12,804 bases of DNA from an uncultured Bacilli bacterium (GCA_934133195.1 CAKPAZ010000028.1:1-12804); one strand, 5' to 3'. Positions 1 through 8,500 are shown, counted from the first letter of the stretch. Notes: a model not told the origin generated them from the sequence alone. Made by a program: numbers and translations.

Positions 1-18
1 GTATATCACAAATAAAAA

Positions 19-75
19 ATTCGTGTTTTTATCTAAACTATTCATTTAATATTTCAATTTAGATTATACACGAAT
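19..75 (+). repeat. Imperfect inverted repeat upstream of phoH
   Basis: ATTCGTGT (19-26) pairs with ACACGAAT (68-75), and ATCTAAA (31-37) pairs with TTTAGAT (58-64). The two helices are separated by a small T-rich internal loop and close a 20-base apical loop. The right arm ends about 20 bases before the phoH start, leaving the ribosome-binding site GGAAG (84-88) free. No T-run follows on the + strand, so it is not an ordinary terminator for an upstream + gene. On the - strand the left arm is followed by a T-rich tract. It may be a 5'-leader structure, an operator, or a terminator for something read leftward; the sequence does not decide. Confidence 0.45.
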
Positions 76-95
76 AAATGTATGGAAGTGATTAA

Positions 96-1070
96 ATGGC
101 AGATAATATTATTTTAAAATTTGATAATCCCGAGGCTGAACTTACCTTCATTGGTCCTTTAAATCGAAACTTAGAAATTCTAGAAATGGAATTAGATATT
201 AAACTAGAACATGTATCTAATACATTATTACTAGAAGGAACCGAAAAAGAAGAACTTGTCAAAAGTATATGTAAGTTACTTTATTATTTAGCCTGTGAAA
301 AGATAGAATATCAAGAAAGAGACATTATTTATATAACTGAATGCTTTAAAATTAGCAATGATTATCAAACTACCACAAGTGGTATTATTAGTTTTTATAC
401 TAGTAAAAAGATAATTGTTCATACAAAAGATGGTAATAAGGTATATCCAAAGACAATGAACCAAATGATTTATCTAGAAACAATGCAAAAAAATAGCATA
501 ATTTTCGCGAAAGGTTCAGCAGGTACTGGTAAAACTTATCTCGCAGTAGCTTACGCAGTAAGTTTACTCAAGAAAAATCAAATCAAGAAAATAGTTATTA
601 CAAGACCTGTGGTTGAAGCAGGAGAAAAACTGGGATTTCTACCTGGGGATTTAAAGGAAAAAGTTGATCCTTACCTTATTCCTATATATGATGCTTTATA
701 TGATTTTTTAGGAAAAGAACAAACTGAAAAATACATTGAAAAAGGCATAATAGAGATTGCTCCGCTTGCTTATATGCGTGGTAGAACCTTAGATAGTGCG
801 ATAATCATCTTAGATGAAGCTCAAAATACAACTACTAACCAAATGAAGATGTTTGTAACAAGACTTGGATTTAATTCTAAAATGATTATAACCGGTGATG
901 TTAGTCAAATTGACTTATCATATAAAGAAAAATCAGGATTAATTGAAGCAACTAATATTTTAAAAGATATTCCAGGAATTGGAATAATTACATTTAATCG
1001 ATTTGATGTAATGAGACATCCTTTAGTAACAAAAATAATCGCAAGATATGAGGAGGTAAATCATGATTAA
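96..1070 (+). CDS. phoH: PhoH-family ATPase (PhoH/PhoL)
   Basis: A cytoplasmic P-loop ATPase of the PhoH family, 324 residues, close to the usual length. Residues 1-110 form the poorly conserved N-terminal part and the ATPase core follows. The Walker A motif GSAGTGKT is at residues 140-147 and the Walker B motif IIILDEAQN at 236-244. Further family blocks are the TRPVVEAGEKLGFLPGD stretch near 169-185, MRGRTL at 227-232 and the TGDVSQID stretch at 266-273. Family members are thought to act with RNA, possibly as helicase-like ATPases, and sit next to ybeY in very many bacteria, which suggests a role in rRNA maturation or RNA quality control; the exact reaction is not settled. The start is preceded by GGAAGTG. 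The 3' end overlaps ybeY by 8 bases, so translation is probably coupled. Confidence 0.95.
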   Translation: MADNIILKFDNPEAELTFIGPLNRNLEILEMELDIKLEHVSNTLLLEGTEKEELVKSICKLLYYLACEKIEYQERDIIYITECFKISNDYQTTTSGIISFYTSKKIIVHTKDGNKVYPKTMNQMIYLETMQKNSIIFAKGSAGTGKTYLAVAYAVSLLKKNQIKKIVITRPVVEAGEKLGFLPGDLKEKVDPYLIPIYDALYDFLGKEQTEKYIEKGIIEIAPLAYMRGRTLDSAIIILDEAQNTTTNQMKMFVTRLGFNSKMIITGDVSQIDLSYKEKSGLIEATNILKDIPGIGIITFNRFDVMRHPLVTKIIARYEEVNHD

Positions 1071-1515
1071 ATTTCATGTTGAAGGCGATATAACAAAATT
1101 AGAAAGTATCAATGTCAAAAAAACAATTCAAAAGGTAATAACTGCAGTAACAAATCATGAAAAAATTACAGGTCCTCATTATATAAGCTTTATAATTGTT
1201 GACAATAATGAAATTCAAAAAATAAATCGTGAATACCGTAAGATTGACCGTCCTACCGATGTCATAACCTTCGCGAACATCGATGATGAAGAAGGTGATG
1301 AAATCCCGGTTGAACTTGGCGATATCTTCATTTCTTGGGAGAAAGTAATTGAACAAGCAAATGAATATGGTCATTCTATCCTTCGTGAGTTTGCTTTTTT
1401 AGTTACTCATGGTATGCTTCATGCCTTAGGTTATGATCACCAAAATGAAGTAGATGAATCTTTGATGTTTGGTATTCAAGATGAAATATTAGAAAAATTA
1501 AAAATAACGAGATAG
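1063..1515 (+). CDS. ybeY: Endoribonuclease YbeY, rRNA maturation factor
   Basis: A 150-residue zinc-dependent endoribonuclease of the YbeY/UPF0054 family, full length. The metal-binding signature HGMLHALGYDH lies near the C-terminus, with the three zinc-binding histidines at 116, 120 and 126. The conserved block with YRKIDRPTDVITF (58-70) and the GDIFIS strand (86-91) are also present. Characterised homologues act in 16S rRNA 3'-end processing and in 70S ribosome quality control. A strong site GAGGAGG (about 1050-1056) lies inside the end of phoH and sets the start, and the 8-base overlap fits coupled translation. The stop is TAG. Only 8 bases separate it from cdd; the dgkA/undecaprenol-kinase gene that often intervenes in Bacillota is absent at this locus. 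Confidence 0.97.
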   Translation: MIKFHVEGDITKLESINVKKTIQKVITAVTNHEKITGPHYISFIIVDNNEIQKINREYRKIDRPTDVITFANIDDEEGDEIPVELGDIFISWEKVIEQANEYGHSILREFAFLVTHGMLHALGYDHQNEVDESLMFGIQDEILEKLKITR

Positions 1516-1523
1516 GTGAAATT

Positions 1524-1928
1524 ATGAATTTTGAACAAAAATATGAATTAGTTAAAAAAGCATATGATAACTCATATGCTAAATACTCTCATTTTCAAGT
1601 AGGAGCCTTATTAATAATGAAAGATGGCTCATATGTCCTTGGTACTAATGTAGAAAATGCCTCATATGGACTTTCTAACTGTGCTGAACGTACAGCCTTA
1701 TTTAGTGCTTATGCTCAAGGATATCGAAAAGATGATATTTTAGAACTTGTTATAATGGGAAAAAGTGAAAACTTAATTTATCCATGTGGTGCATGTCGTC
1801 AAGTAATCATTGAATTAATGAATAAAGATGCTTTAGTTACAATGATTAACTTAAATAAAAAAACCCAAACCTTAACGGTAAAAGATTTATTACCTTATGC
1901 GTTTGAAGAGAGTGACCTTCATGAATAA
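1524..1928 (+). CDS. cdd: Cytidine deaminase
   Basis: A homotetrameric-type cytidine deaminase of 134 residues, the normal length for the short bacterial form. It hydrolytically deaminates cytidine and deoxycytidine to uridine and deoxyuridine in pyrimidine salvage. The zinc site is intact: CAER with Cys53 as ligand and Glu55 as the proton-shuttling acid, and PCGACRQ with ligands Cys88 and Cys91. The substrate-contacting NVENASYGL block is at 42-50. The ribosome-binding site is AGGTG (1514-1518). The last codons overlap the start of era by 8 bases (ATGAATAA), continuing the compact operon. Its place between ybeY and era is a common Bacillota arrangement, with no obvious functional link beyond co-expression. 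Confidence 0.97.
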   Translation: MNFEQKYELVKKAYDNSYAKYSHFQVGALLIMKDGSYVLGTNVENASYGLSNCAERTALFSAYAQGYRKDDILELVIMGKSENLIYPCGACRQVIIELMNKDALVTMINLNKKTQTLTVKDLLPYAFEESDLHE

Positions 1929-2829
1929 AGAATTTAAATCTGGCTTTGTTGCGATTATCGGAAGACCAAATGTTGGTAAAAGTACTTTATTAAATCAATT
2001 TTTAAAACAAAAGATTGTAATTGTTACTCCAAAAGCTCAAACCACAAGAAATAAAATTCAAGGAATTTACACTGATGATGAGGCACAAATTATCTTTATT
2101 GATACTCCGGGAGTCCATAACGCTAAAAATGAATTAGGTAAAGTGATGAATGAATATGCGACATCCTCAATTGATGGGGTGGACGCAGTAATCTTTATGG
2201 TTGAAGCATCCCATGAAGCAGGAGAAACCGAAAAATACATAATGGAAAATGTCTTAAAGAAGAAGATTCCGACTATCCTTGTAGCTAATAAAGTTGATAC
2301 TGTTTTAGATCAAGAAACTTTAGAGAAAAATATGAATTCATATAAGAATGCTTACCCATTTAGTGGAGGAATTGCTATTTCTGCTTCATCTAATTATTTA
2401 GTTGATGAATTATTAACAATGATTAAGAATACCTTAAAAAAGGGACCAATGTATTACCCAGAAGATCAATTACTAGATCAACCAGAAAGATTTGTGGTCG
2501 CAGAAATCATTCGTGAAAAGATTCTTTTAAATACGGATAAAGAAGTCCCTCATTGTGTAGCTGTTGAAATTGAAAGTTTCAAACAAAGCCGTGATAATCC
2601 TAATTTAACGGAGATTCACGCAACAATTATTGTGGAAAGAGATTCCCAAAAGAAGATAATTATTGGTGCTAAGGGTCAAAAAATTAAAGAGATTGGTCGT
2701 CTTGCGAGAATCGATATTTCTAATTTACTTGGTAATAAAGTATACTTAGAATTATTTGTTAAAGTTGAACCTGATTGGCGTAATCATCGTCAACAATTAA
2801 AATCACTTGGTTACAATAAAGAAGAATAA
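1921..2829 (+). CDS. era: GTPase Era
   Basis: A 302-residue ribosome-assembly GTPase that binds the 3' end of 16S rRNA during 30S maturation. The GTPase motifs are G1 GRPNVGKS (14-21), the G2 threonines near 41-42, G3 DTPG (61-64), G4 NKVD (123-126) and the G5-like SAS (144-146). The C-terminal KH domain has its GAKGQKIKEIG loop at about 239-249. An in-frame ATG 24 bases upstream (1897) would add MRLKRVTF, but Era proteins typically begin just before the FKSGFVAIIGRPNVGKS stretch and the ATG at 1921 gives the usual length, so 1921 is chosen. It overlaps cdd by 8 bases. A gap of about 40 bases follows before the next gene. Confidence 0.96.
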   Translation: MNKEFKSGFVAIIGRPNVGKSTLLNQFLKQKIVIVTPKAQTTRNKIQGIYTDDEAQIIFIDTPGVHNAKNELGKVMNEYATSSIDGVDAVIFMVEASHEAGETEKYIMENVLKKKIPTILVANKVDTVLDQETLEKNMNSYKNAYPFSGGIAISASSNYLVDELLTMIKNTLKKGPMYYPEDQLLDQPERFVVAEIIREKILLNTDKEVPHCVAVEIESFKQSRDNPNLTEIHATIIVERDSQKKIIIGAKGQKIKEIGRLARIDISNLLGNKVYLELFVKVEPDWRNHRQQLKSLGYNKEE

Positions 2830-2870
2830 AAACTTAAATTTAGTTCATCCTATTAATAAGGAGGAATTAT

Positions 2871-3029
2871 ATGAAAGAACACATTGACGATTTATGGCAT
2901 AAGTTTTTAAAAACTGGCCACATTAATGATTATTTAAATTATAAACTTTACTTGAGGAAGAAAGAAGAACAAGAACATGAAACAAATAATGGCGAGCGAA
3001 GGGCTCGTGTTAAAAACAACCGAATATAA
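2871..3029 (+). CDS. yqzL: YqzL-like small protein
   Basis: A 52-residue open frame preceded by one of the best ribosome-binding sites in the window, AAGGAGGA (2858-2865), six bases before the ATG. It lies exactly where Bacilli carry yqzL, between era and recO. The N-terminal core has the family look: Trp9, Phe12, the TGHIN segment at 15-19 and YLNYK at 21-25. In YqzL this resembles W-x-x-F-x-x-TG-x-I-x-x-Y-L. The second half is charged and low in hydrophobics. The function of YqzL is unknown. Its 3' end overlaps the start of recO by 53 bases in another frame, more than the 8-base overlaps elsewhere in this operon. The charged tail beyond about residue 33 may therefore be constrained by recO rather than by its own function. 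Confidence 0.8.
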   Translation: MKEHIDDLWHKFLKTGHINDYLNYKLYLRKKEEQEHETNNGERRARVKNNRI

Positions 3030-3729
3030 AGAACAAGCAGTTATCGCAACCCTTCTAACTAAAGAAGGATTAAAAAATTACATTATTAGAGGTGCTAAAA
3101 AAATCAGTAGTGGGACTAGACTTTTAGCTATCCCCCTTACTAAAATCGTTTTTAATGGTACCATATCAAATGGTCTTGATACTATTACGGAGGGAATCCC
3201 TCAAAATAATTATTTAGCGATTAAACAAGATATCAATAAAATGATGTTTGTTTATCCAATTATTGAAAAAATTCTTACTTTTTCTTCTCAAGTAGTAAAC
3301 AATGAAATATTCTATCAATTTGTATATGAAATCTTAGACTTACTTCAAACTGACATTAATCCCTTACTAGTTTTAACCATCTTTGAATTAAAACTAACTT
3401 ACTTAATCGGGATTGCACCATCAATTAAAGAGTGTGTGAACTGTGGTGAAAAGGTTGAAGATGGAGTATTCAGCATTAGTGCTGGTGGATGTTATTGTAA
3501 AAAGTGTATGTTTAACTTTCCTTATGATTTAAATGTTAGTCAAACAAAAATGTTAAAATTACTATATTTAATAAAACCTCAAAACGTAGATAAAAAACTT
3601 GAAAGTTTAGTTCTTGATGATTTAGATACCATTTCACATGTTATTGATTTATATTATCAAAGATATTTAGACTTTATTAGTAAAGCTAAACCCGTTGCTT
3701 CATCGATACTTAATGTAAAGAAAGCTTAG
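2977..3729 (+). CDS. recO: DNA repair protein RecO
   Basis: A 250-residue recombination mediator of the RecFOR pathway. It helps load RecA onto SSB-coated single-stranded DNA and anneals strands. The N-terminal OB-fold covers about residues 5-80, with the family features EGLVLKTTEYKE (8-19) and a GAKK turn (39-42). The C-terminal helical domain holds a zinc-ribbon-like element with Cys153/Cys156 and Cys174/Cys177 (Cys172 nearby), as in many Gram-positive RecO proteins. Length is normal. The start is either ATG 2977 or the in-frame ATG at 2989 (MASEGLVLK). The upstream GAGGAAGAAAGAAGAA stretch inside yqzL is purine-rich but not a clean match, so four N-terminal residues are uncertain. It is the last gene of the housekeeping run. 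Confidence 0.94.
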   Translation: MKQIMASEGLVLKTTEYKEQAVIATLLTKEGLKNYIIRGAKKISSGTRLLAIPLTKIVFNGTISNGLDTITEGIPQNNYLAIKQDINKMMFVYPIIEKILTFSSQVVNNEIFYQFVYEILDLLQTDINPLLVLTIFELKLTYLIGIAPSIKECVNCGEKVEDGVFSISAGGCYCKKCMFNFPYDLNVSQTKMLKLLYLIKPQNVDKKLESLVLDDLDTISHVIDLYYQRYLDFISKAKPVASSILNVKKA

Positions 3730-3742
3730 TAATGCAAAAATG

Positions 3743-3771
3743 TTGCGTTAAGTTGTTAAAGAAAGTATAAT
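3743..3771 (+). promoter_or_regulatory. Vegetative promoter upstream of the PII-like/antiporter genes
   Basis: TTGCGT (3743-3748) and a perfect TATAAT (3766-3771) are separated by exactly 17 bases (3749-3765), a good housekeeping sigma match. It starts 14 bases after the recO stop. Transcription from about 3778 would run into the hairpin terminator at 3801-3822 before reaching the next gene at 3848, so the downstream pair may be controlled by read-through. Confidence 0.7.
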
Positions 3772-3800
3772 AATAAACGTTTAAAATTGATGAGGAGTAT

Positions 3801-3822
3801 AAAAGCCCCTAAAGGGCTTTTT
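3801..3822 (+). terminator. Intrinsic terminator or attenuator between recO and the PII-like gene
   Basis: AAAAGCCC (3801-3808) pairs perfectly with GGGCTTTT (3814-3821) around a five-base CTAAA loop, and the arm continues into a T-rich tail. It can end the recO operon transcript. Because a promoter lies upstream at 3743-3771, it also sits in the 5' leader of the next operon and could act as an attenuator there. The short stem is strengthened by its GC core. Confidence 0.8.
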
Positions 3823-3847
3823 ATTATGAAAAGAAAGGAATACTAAT

Positions 3848-4183
3848 ATGAAGTTATTAATTACAGTATTAAATGAACCTGAAAAATTAAACAAAGTTCT
3901 TGAAAATTTAGAAAAAAACAATATCTATGGATGTACAATCCTAGAATCTAAAGGAATGGCTAATGAGTTATTACGTAATGAAGAATTTGCTTTCTTTGGC
4001 ATGCTTAGAAAATGTGTAAAGAAAGAACATGCAAGTAATACAACTTTAATCATTGCCTTAAAAGATGAAAAAGTTGAAATAGCAATTAAAGCCATTGAAG
4101 AGATTGCTGGTGATTTTGATGAACCAGATACTGGTGTTTTAATGGTTTTACCTATTGAATATATTAAAGGTATTAGTAAATAA
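3848..4183 (+). CDS. PII-like signalling protein, antiporter-associated
   Basis: A 111-residue soluble protein with the size and beta-alpha-beta-beta-alpha-beta order of PII/PII-like trimers. MKLLITVLN forms strand 1, residues 10-24 helix 1, YGCTILES strand 2, a T-loop-like stretch about 36-62, TTLIIAL strand 3, residues 73-87 helix 2, and GVLMVLPI (96-103) strand 4. It lacks the classical GlnB/GlnK uridylylated T-loop tyrosine context and is unlike DarA in its loop. It resembles the PII-like proteins annotated beside cation:proton antiporters in many Bacillota. Members of the superfamily bind nucleotides or other small ligands at subunit clefts and control a partner protein; the ligand here is unknown. 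The antiporter begins 18 bases downstream, strongly suggesting it is the partner. The ribosome-binding site is AAAGGAA. Confidence 0.75.
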   Translation: MKLLITVLNEPEKLNKVLENLEKNNIYGCTILESKGMANELLRNEEFAFFGMLRKCVKKEHASNTTLIIALKDEKVEIAIKAIEEIAGDFDEPDTGVLMVLPIEYIKGISK

Positions 4184-4201
4184 GAAAAGAGATTGTGATT
4201 T

Positions 4202-5467
4202 ATGTTTAGTGACTTTATGATTAATCTCGCAATTCTTTTGATTGTAGGTTTACTATTTAGTAAGCTTGCAAAGCTTGTTAAATTTCCCAATGTAACGGGA
4301 TACCTTGTTGGTGGTCTTTTAGTTGGACCTGCAATTCCTACCCTATTAAGTAGCTTTGGTGTTAATATGGGAGGATATAATGGACTTGTAAATGCGGAAG
4401 GACTAAAACAAATTGAAGCAATTTGTGATGTTGCACTTGCCTTTATTGCTTTTTCAATCGGTTCTGAATTTAAACTTTCTTACTTTAAAGTTTTAGGTAC
4501 AAAATCAATTGTCATTGCTATCTTTGAATCTTTATTCGCAAGTGTCTTTGTCTTTATTGGATGTATGATTTTTGGTAAGGGCTTAGAGTTCTCGTTAGTT
4601 CTTGCTTCTATCGCAGCGGCAACGGCTCCTGCTGCAACCCTACTTGTAGTAAAACAGTATAAGGCCAAAGGACCTTTGACTGATACCCTTATTAGTGTAG
4701 TTGCTTTAGATGATGCTGTAGCCTTAATTATCTTTGGCTTTTGTTTCACTATTGCTGCAAACATGTCATCAATGTCTGGTAATGCGAATGTTTTAGCATT
4801 CTTTATGCCTTTTATTGAAATCATTGTTTCCCTTTTAATAGGAGCAATTCTAGGTTTTATCACTACTTGTTTATTAAAATGGTTCCATGGACGTTCTAAC
4901 AGAATTTGTATTATTCTTGCGATGTTACTTTTAACTATCGGTATAAATAAAATCTTAAATGCAACATTTAATATGAATTTATCAAATCTACTATCTTGTA
5001 TGATGCTTGGAGCAATGATTTGTAACTTATCAAATGTCTTTGAAGAAGTTACTCCTCTTGTTGATCGTTTCACACCTCCTTTCTTTATGTTATTCTTTGT
5101 AATATCAGGAGCTGAACTTAACATGACAACTTTATTCTCAAAAGTAATCATCGTAGCTTTACTTTATATAATTCTAAGAGTAATCGGAAAGTGGGTAGGA
5201 GCTTGGTTTGGTGCGACCATCTCTCATGCCGAACCAACAGTCAAGAAGTACTTAGGCCCTTGTCTTATCCCTCAAGCCGGGGTTGCGATTGGTTTAAGTT
5301 TAATCGCGGTTAATAGTTTCCCTGGCTTTGGAGCTGAAATTAGATCAATTATTTTAGCCGCAACTTTGGTTTATGAATTAATTGGACCACTTGTTGCTAA
5401 AACTACTCTCGCAAAAGCTGGCGAAATTAAACTTGAGAAAAAACCAAAAGTGGTTCCTCAACCGTAA
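4202..5467 (+). CDS. Cation:proton antiporter, CPA2/Kef-type
   Basis: A polytopic membrane transporter of 421 residues, very hydrophobic with about 12 membrane spans, of the Na+/H+ exchanger (CPA2, KefB-like) family. These proteins exchange Na+ or K+ for protons. The key segments are FSIGSEFKL (84-92), the unwound-helix stretch ATAPAATLL (140-148), and the acidic pair Asp170-Asp171 in VVALDDAVAL, the expected ion-binding site. Arg336 and Lys340 in RVIGK are also present. The protein ends in a short charged tail (about residues 406-421) with no RCK/TrkA-N domain such as KefB/KefC carry, so regulation probably comes from elsewhere, most plausibly from the PII-like protein upstream. Ion selectivity cannot be read from the sequence. 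The ribosome-binding site (AAAAGAG) is weak, so expression may depend on coupling. A terminator follows. Confidence 0.88.
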   Translation: MFSDFMINLAILLIVGLLFSKLAKLVKFPNVTGYLVGGLLVGPAIPTLLSSFGVNMGGYNGLVNAEGLKQIEAICDVALAFIAFSIGSEFKLSYFKVLGTKSIVIAIFESLFASVFVFIGCMIFGKGLEFSLVLASIAAATAPAATLLVVKQYKAKGPLTDTLISVVALDDAVALIIFGFCFTIAANMSSMSGNANVLAFFMPFIEIIVSLLIGAILGFITTCLLKWFHGRSNRICIILAMLLLTIGINKILNATFNMNLSNLLSCMMLGAMICNLSNVFEEVTPLVDRFTPPFFMLFFVISGAELNMTTLFSKVIIVALLYIILRVIGKWVGAWFGATISHAEPTVKKYLGPCLIPQAGVAIGLSLIAVNSFPGFGAEIRSIILAATLVYELIGPLVAKTTLAKAGEIKLEKKPKVVPQP

Positions 5468-5472
5468 TATTC

Positions 5473-5506
5473 AAAAAGAAGTATTTATAATGAATACTTC
5501 TTTTTT
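5473..5506 (+). terminator. Intrinsic terminator after the antiporter gene
   Basis: GAAGTATT (5478-5485) pairs with AATACTTC (5493-5500) around a seven-base loop. The flanking A-run (5473-5477) and T-run (5501-5506) extend the helix and supply the U-tract. It closes the PII-like/antiporter operon. Its last two T residues are also the first two bases of the -35 box of the next promoter. Confidence 0.85.
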
Positions 5507-5533
5507 GACATTGTTAATAAAAAAGTATATAAT
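5505..5533 (+). promoter_or_regulatory. Perfect-consensus promoter of the surface lipoprotein gene
   Basis: TTGACA (5505-5510), a 17-base spacer and TATAAT (5528-5533) match the housekeeping sigma consensus at all twelve positions with ideal spacing. The gene start is 24 bases after the -10 box, giving a short leader with ribosome-binding site AAAGGAG (5542-5548). This predicts strong, largely unregulated transcription of the lipoprotein, insulated from the antiporter operon by the terminator it overlaps. Confidence 0.88.
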
Positions 5534-5557
5534 AAGAAAGTAAAGGAGAATAAGAAG

Positions 5558-8500
5558 ATGAATAAAACATTAAAAAAATTAAGTTTTTGTGCTTTGTTAT
5601 TAGTAACATCCTTAATTGTTCTTAGTGGATGTGCTAAAAAACACCAACACAAATATCAAGAAGAAGTAATATCTCCAACTTGTCTAACTGAGGGATACAC
5701 TATTCATAAATGTGAATGTGGTGATTCATATAAAGATAGTGTCGTTAAAGCCTTAGGTCATGATTTAGAACACTTTGAAAAATTAGAACCAACTTGTTCA
5801 ACAAGTGGTCATGAGGCTTATGATAAATGTAAAAGATGTGATTACACAACTTTTAAAAGCCTTGATACTTTAAATCATACTCCAAGTGAATGGATTATAG
5901 ACAATAATCCTACATGCACAAAAGAAGGATCAAGACATAAAGAATGTACAGTATGTCAAAAAGTTTTAGAAGAAGAAACAATAGCTAAAACAGAACATGA
6001 CGTTGAACATTTTGAGGAAGTCCTTCCTACTTGTACAAAACCTGGTCATAACGCTTATGATAAATGTAAAAACTGTAGTTATACAACATACGAAGAGCTC
6101 CCCGCAACAGGTCATAAGTATGAAGATACTTGGTCATATGATGATGAATATCATTTTCATAAACCAACATGTGATGATACGACAGAAGTAAAAGATAAAG
6201 GACTTCATGAACTTGATGATGATGGTTATTGTTCCATTTGTCATAATCAAATTGAAGTAAAACCTAAATTTACAATTATTTATAATGCTAACGGTGGTTT
6301 ATTTTCAAATGGAGAAACCTTAATTCAAAAAGAAATTAAAGAAGGAAAACACTTTGAACAAATTGAACTACCAACTAAAGAGGGCTATGTTTTCCATGGT
6401 TGGTGGTTAAGCAGTGGTGAAATTGAAGGAACCAAAGTATTATATCAAGAAATTGATATGGAAAATGATTTAGTAAGTGAAAATTTAGAAATCTTCGCTG
6501 AATGGGTCGAAACACCAAAGGTTGATCATCAACTAGAAGCTCCAAAAGTTTACATTGATGGCAATACTTTTACGTGGAATCAAATTCCTGAATCAACAGG
6601 ATATCATATTATTATCTATCGACTAAATCCTACCACTAAGATTGTTGATGAAAACATTACATCTACAACCTATACAATTCCTGATACCTACCAAGAAGGA
6701 TACTACCAAATTCAAATTAGGGCGAATGGTAATGGTTACAATACGGTTAACTCAGCATATGTATCTAAATTATTAGGACTTAGAATTTTAGGTAGAGTAA
6801 AATCAATTAACTTTGATATGTCAACATCAGTTGTATCATGGGATGAAGTAGATGGTGCTACCTCATACCAAGTTTATGTTGGTAATCTACTTGTTGAAGA
6901 AACGACTACCACCTCATATGATATGTCAAACTATAATGTAGGTAATTATACAATTAAAATTCGTCCAATTAAAGATAAATACTATTCGGAATCTTCAAGT
7001 TATAGTTTTATTAAACGTCGTCTATTAACTCCAAAAGTTGAATATAAAATAATGAAATCTAACGATAATTTAATGTATTATCTTTATTGGGATAAGGTTG
7101 AAGGAGCATCCATTTATAAAATTACTATTAATGGTGAAGAGTATGAAACAAGTAATACATTTTATAATCTACAACTAGATGGTAAATTTACTGATGGAGT
7201 TACTACTTTAAATGTAACGATTAGTGCTTTTGATGAAACTGGTAATTACTTAATATCTCGAGAAAGTGAGACAATTGTAATTAAAAAGCTTGTGGAAATT
7301 AATATTAAGAGTAACCTCAATTCTAAGGTTTTAAAAGTAACTGGTAATTTATTAGTTTTAGATGGAGAAATGTACATTGAAAGTTCAACAACCGAAAATG
7401 ATAGTTTTTATGTTGCTTTAAATTCAATTTTAAAATTAAATGTTTTAGATAATTACCCATATGTCTTTAAAGAACTTAGAATCAATGATCTTGTAACAAC
7501 TAATCAAGAATATGATTTAATAATCGAAGATACCAAATACCAAATTGAAGTAATTTATGAAGATAATTCGGTTTTTGATGATTTCTTATGGAAAAAAGAA
7601 AATGATGATGTCATCATCTATGGTTTAAAAGATTTAACTAAAGCCATTATCACGATTCCTGAAGGAGTAACAAAAATAGATAATAGCCTTCCAGAATCAA
7701 ACTTTAATCAAGCGTTTATTCTTGAAATCTACAACAAATCAGATCTTGATTTAACATCTAATGAATATTATTACTTGACAAAAGACGCAATAAATATCTA
7801 TACAAAAACTTCGGGAGAACAGATGGTTAGAGAAACCAGTGATTTCTACTACTATGAACAAGATGATATTCCTGTTTTAATTCGCTATAAAGAATATCAA
7901 GATGAAATGATTCTTCCTGCTCAAATCAATAATAAAGATTACATCATTGGTAAGAAATTATTTGTTTCAAAAAGTTTAACCAAAGTAACAATCTCTTCAA
8001 ATGTCATTCAAATTGAAGATGAAGCATTTAGTCATTTTCGTGGTGTGATTGCTTGGCAAGATAATCCTAAAGTAAAAGTTTTAGGTATTAAAGCCTTTTC
8101 TACAACTTCGGGAATGGCCGAATTTATCATTCCATCAAGCGTTGAAGAGATTAAAGAAAATTGCTTTAATGGCAGTTCTTATGAAAAAATTAGTTTTGAA
8201 GCAAATTCTAAGCTTAAGACAATTGGAAATAGTGCATTTGGAAGTACAACAATTAAATCAATTGTTTTACCAGATATGCTTGTAGAAATAGGTAATTATG
8301 TTTTTTCTGGTTGTAAGACCTTAGAAGACATTACCATTCCTAAGAGTCTAAATATTATTAAAAATGCTTTTCCTGGATGTACAGCCTTAAAGAATGTTTA
8401 TTACAAATCAACAATGGATGATTGGCTAAGATTAATTAATCATAATCTTACCGAAAATAATGATTCTTATGTTAATCCAATGATGTTCGCGGAAAACTTA

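Noticed and set aside
1897..1920. Longer era start at ATG 1897
   Set aside because: It would overlap cdd by 32 bases and add eight residues not usual in Era. ATG 1921 gives the family start and length.
3790..3846. 18-codon upstream open frame (MRSIKAPKGLFIMKRKEY) running through the terminator to one base before the PII-like start
   Set aside because: There is no ribosome-binding site before it and no run of regulatory codons. It could block the hairpin if translated, but nothing in the sequence shows that it is.
4480..5151. 223-codon open frame on the minus strand opposite the antiporter
   Set aside because: It is antisense to a clearly conserved membrane protein and its composition is the mirror of the hydrophobic gene. 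It has no recognisable domain.
6230..6244. CSICH (CxxCH) looks like a c-type haem site in the lipoprotein
   Set aside because: It falls at the end of a Cys-rich repeat whose other copies have CxxC without a following His. There is no other cytochrome feature.
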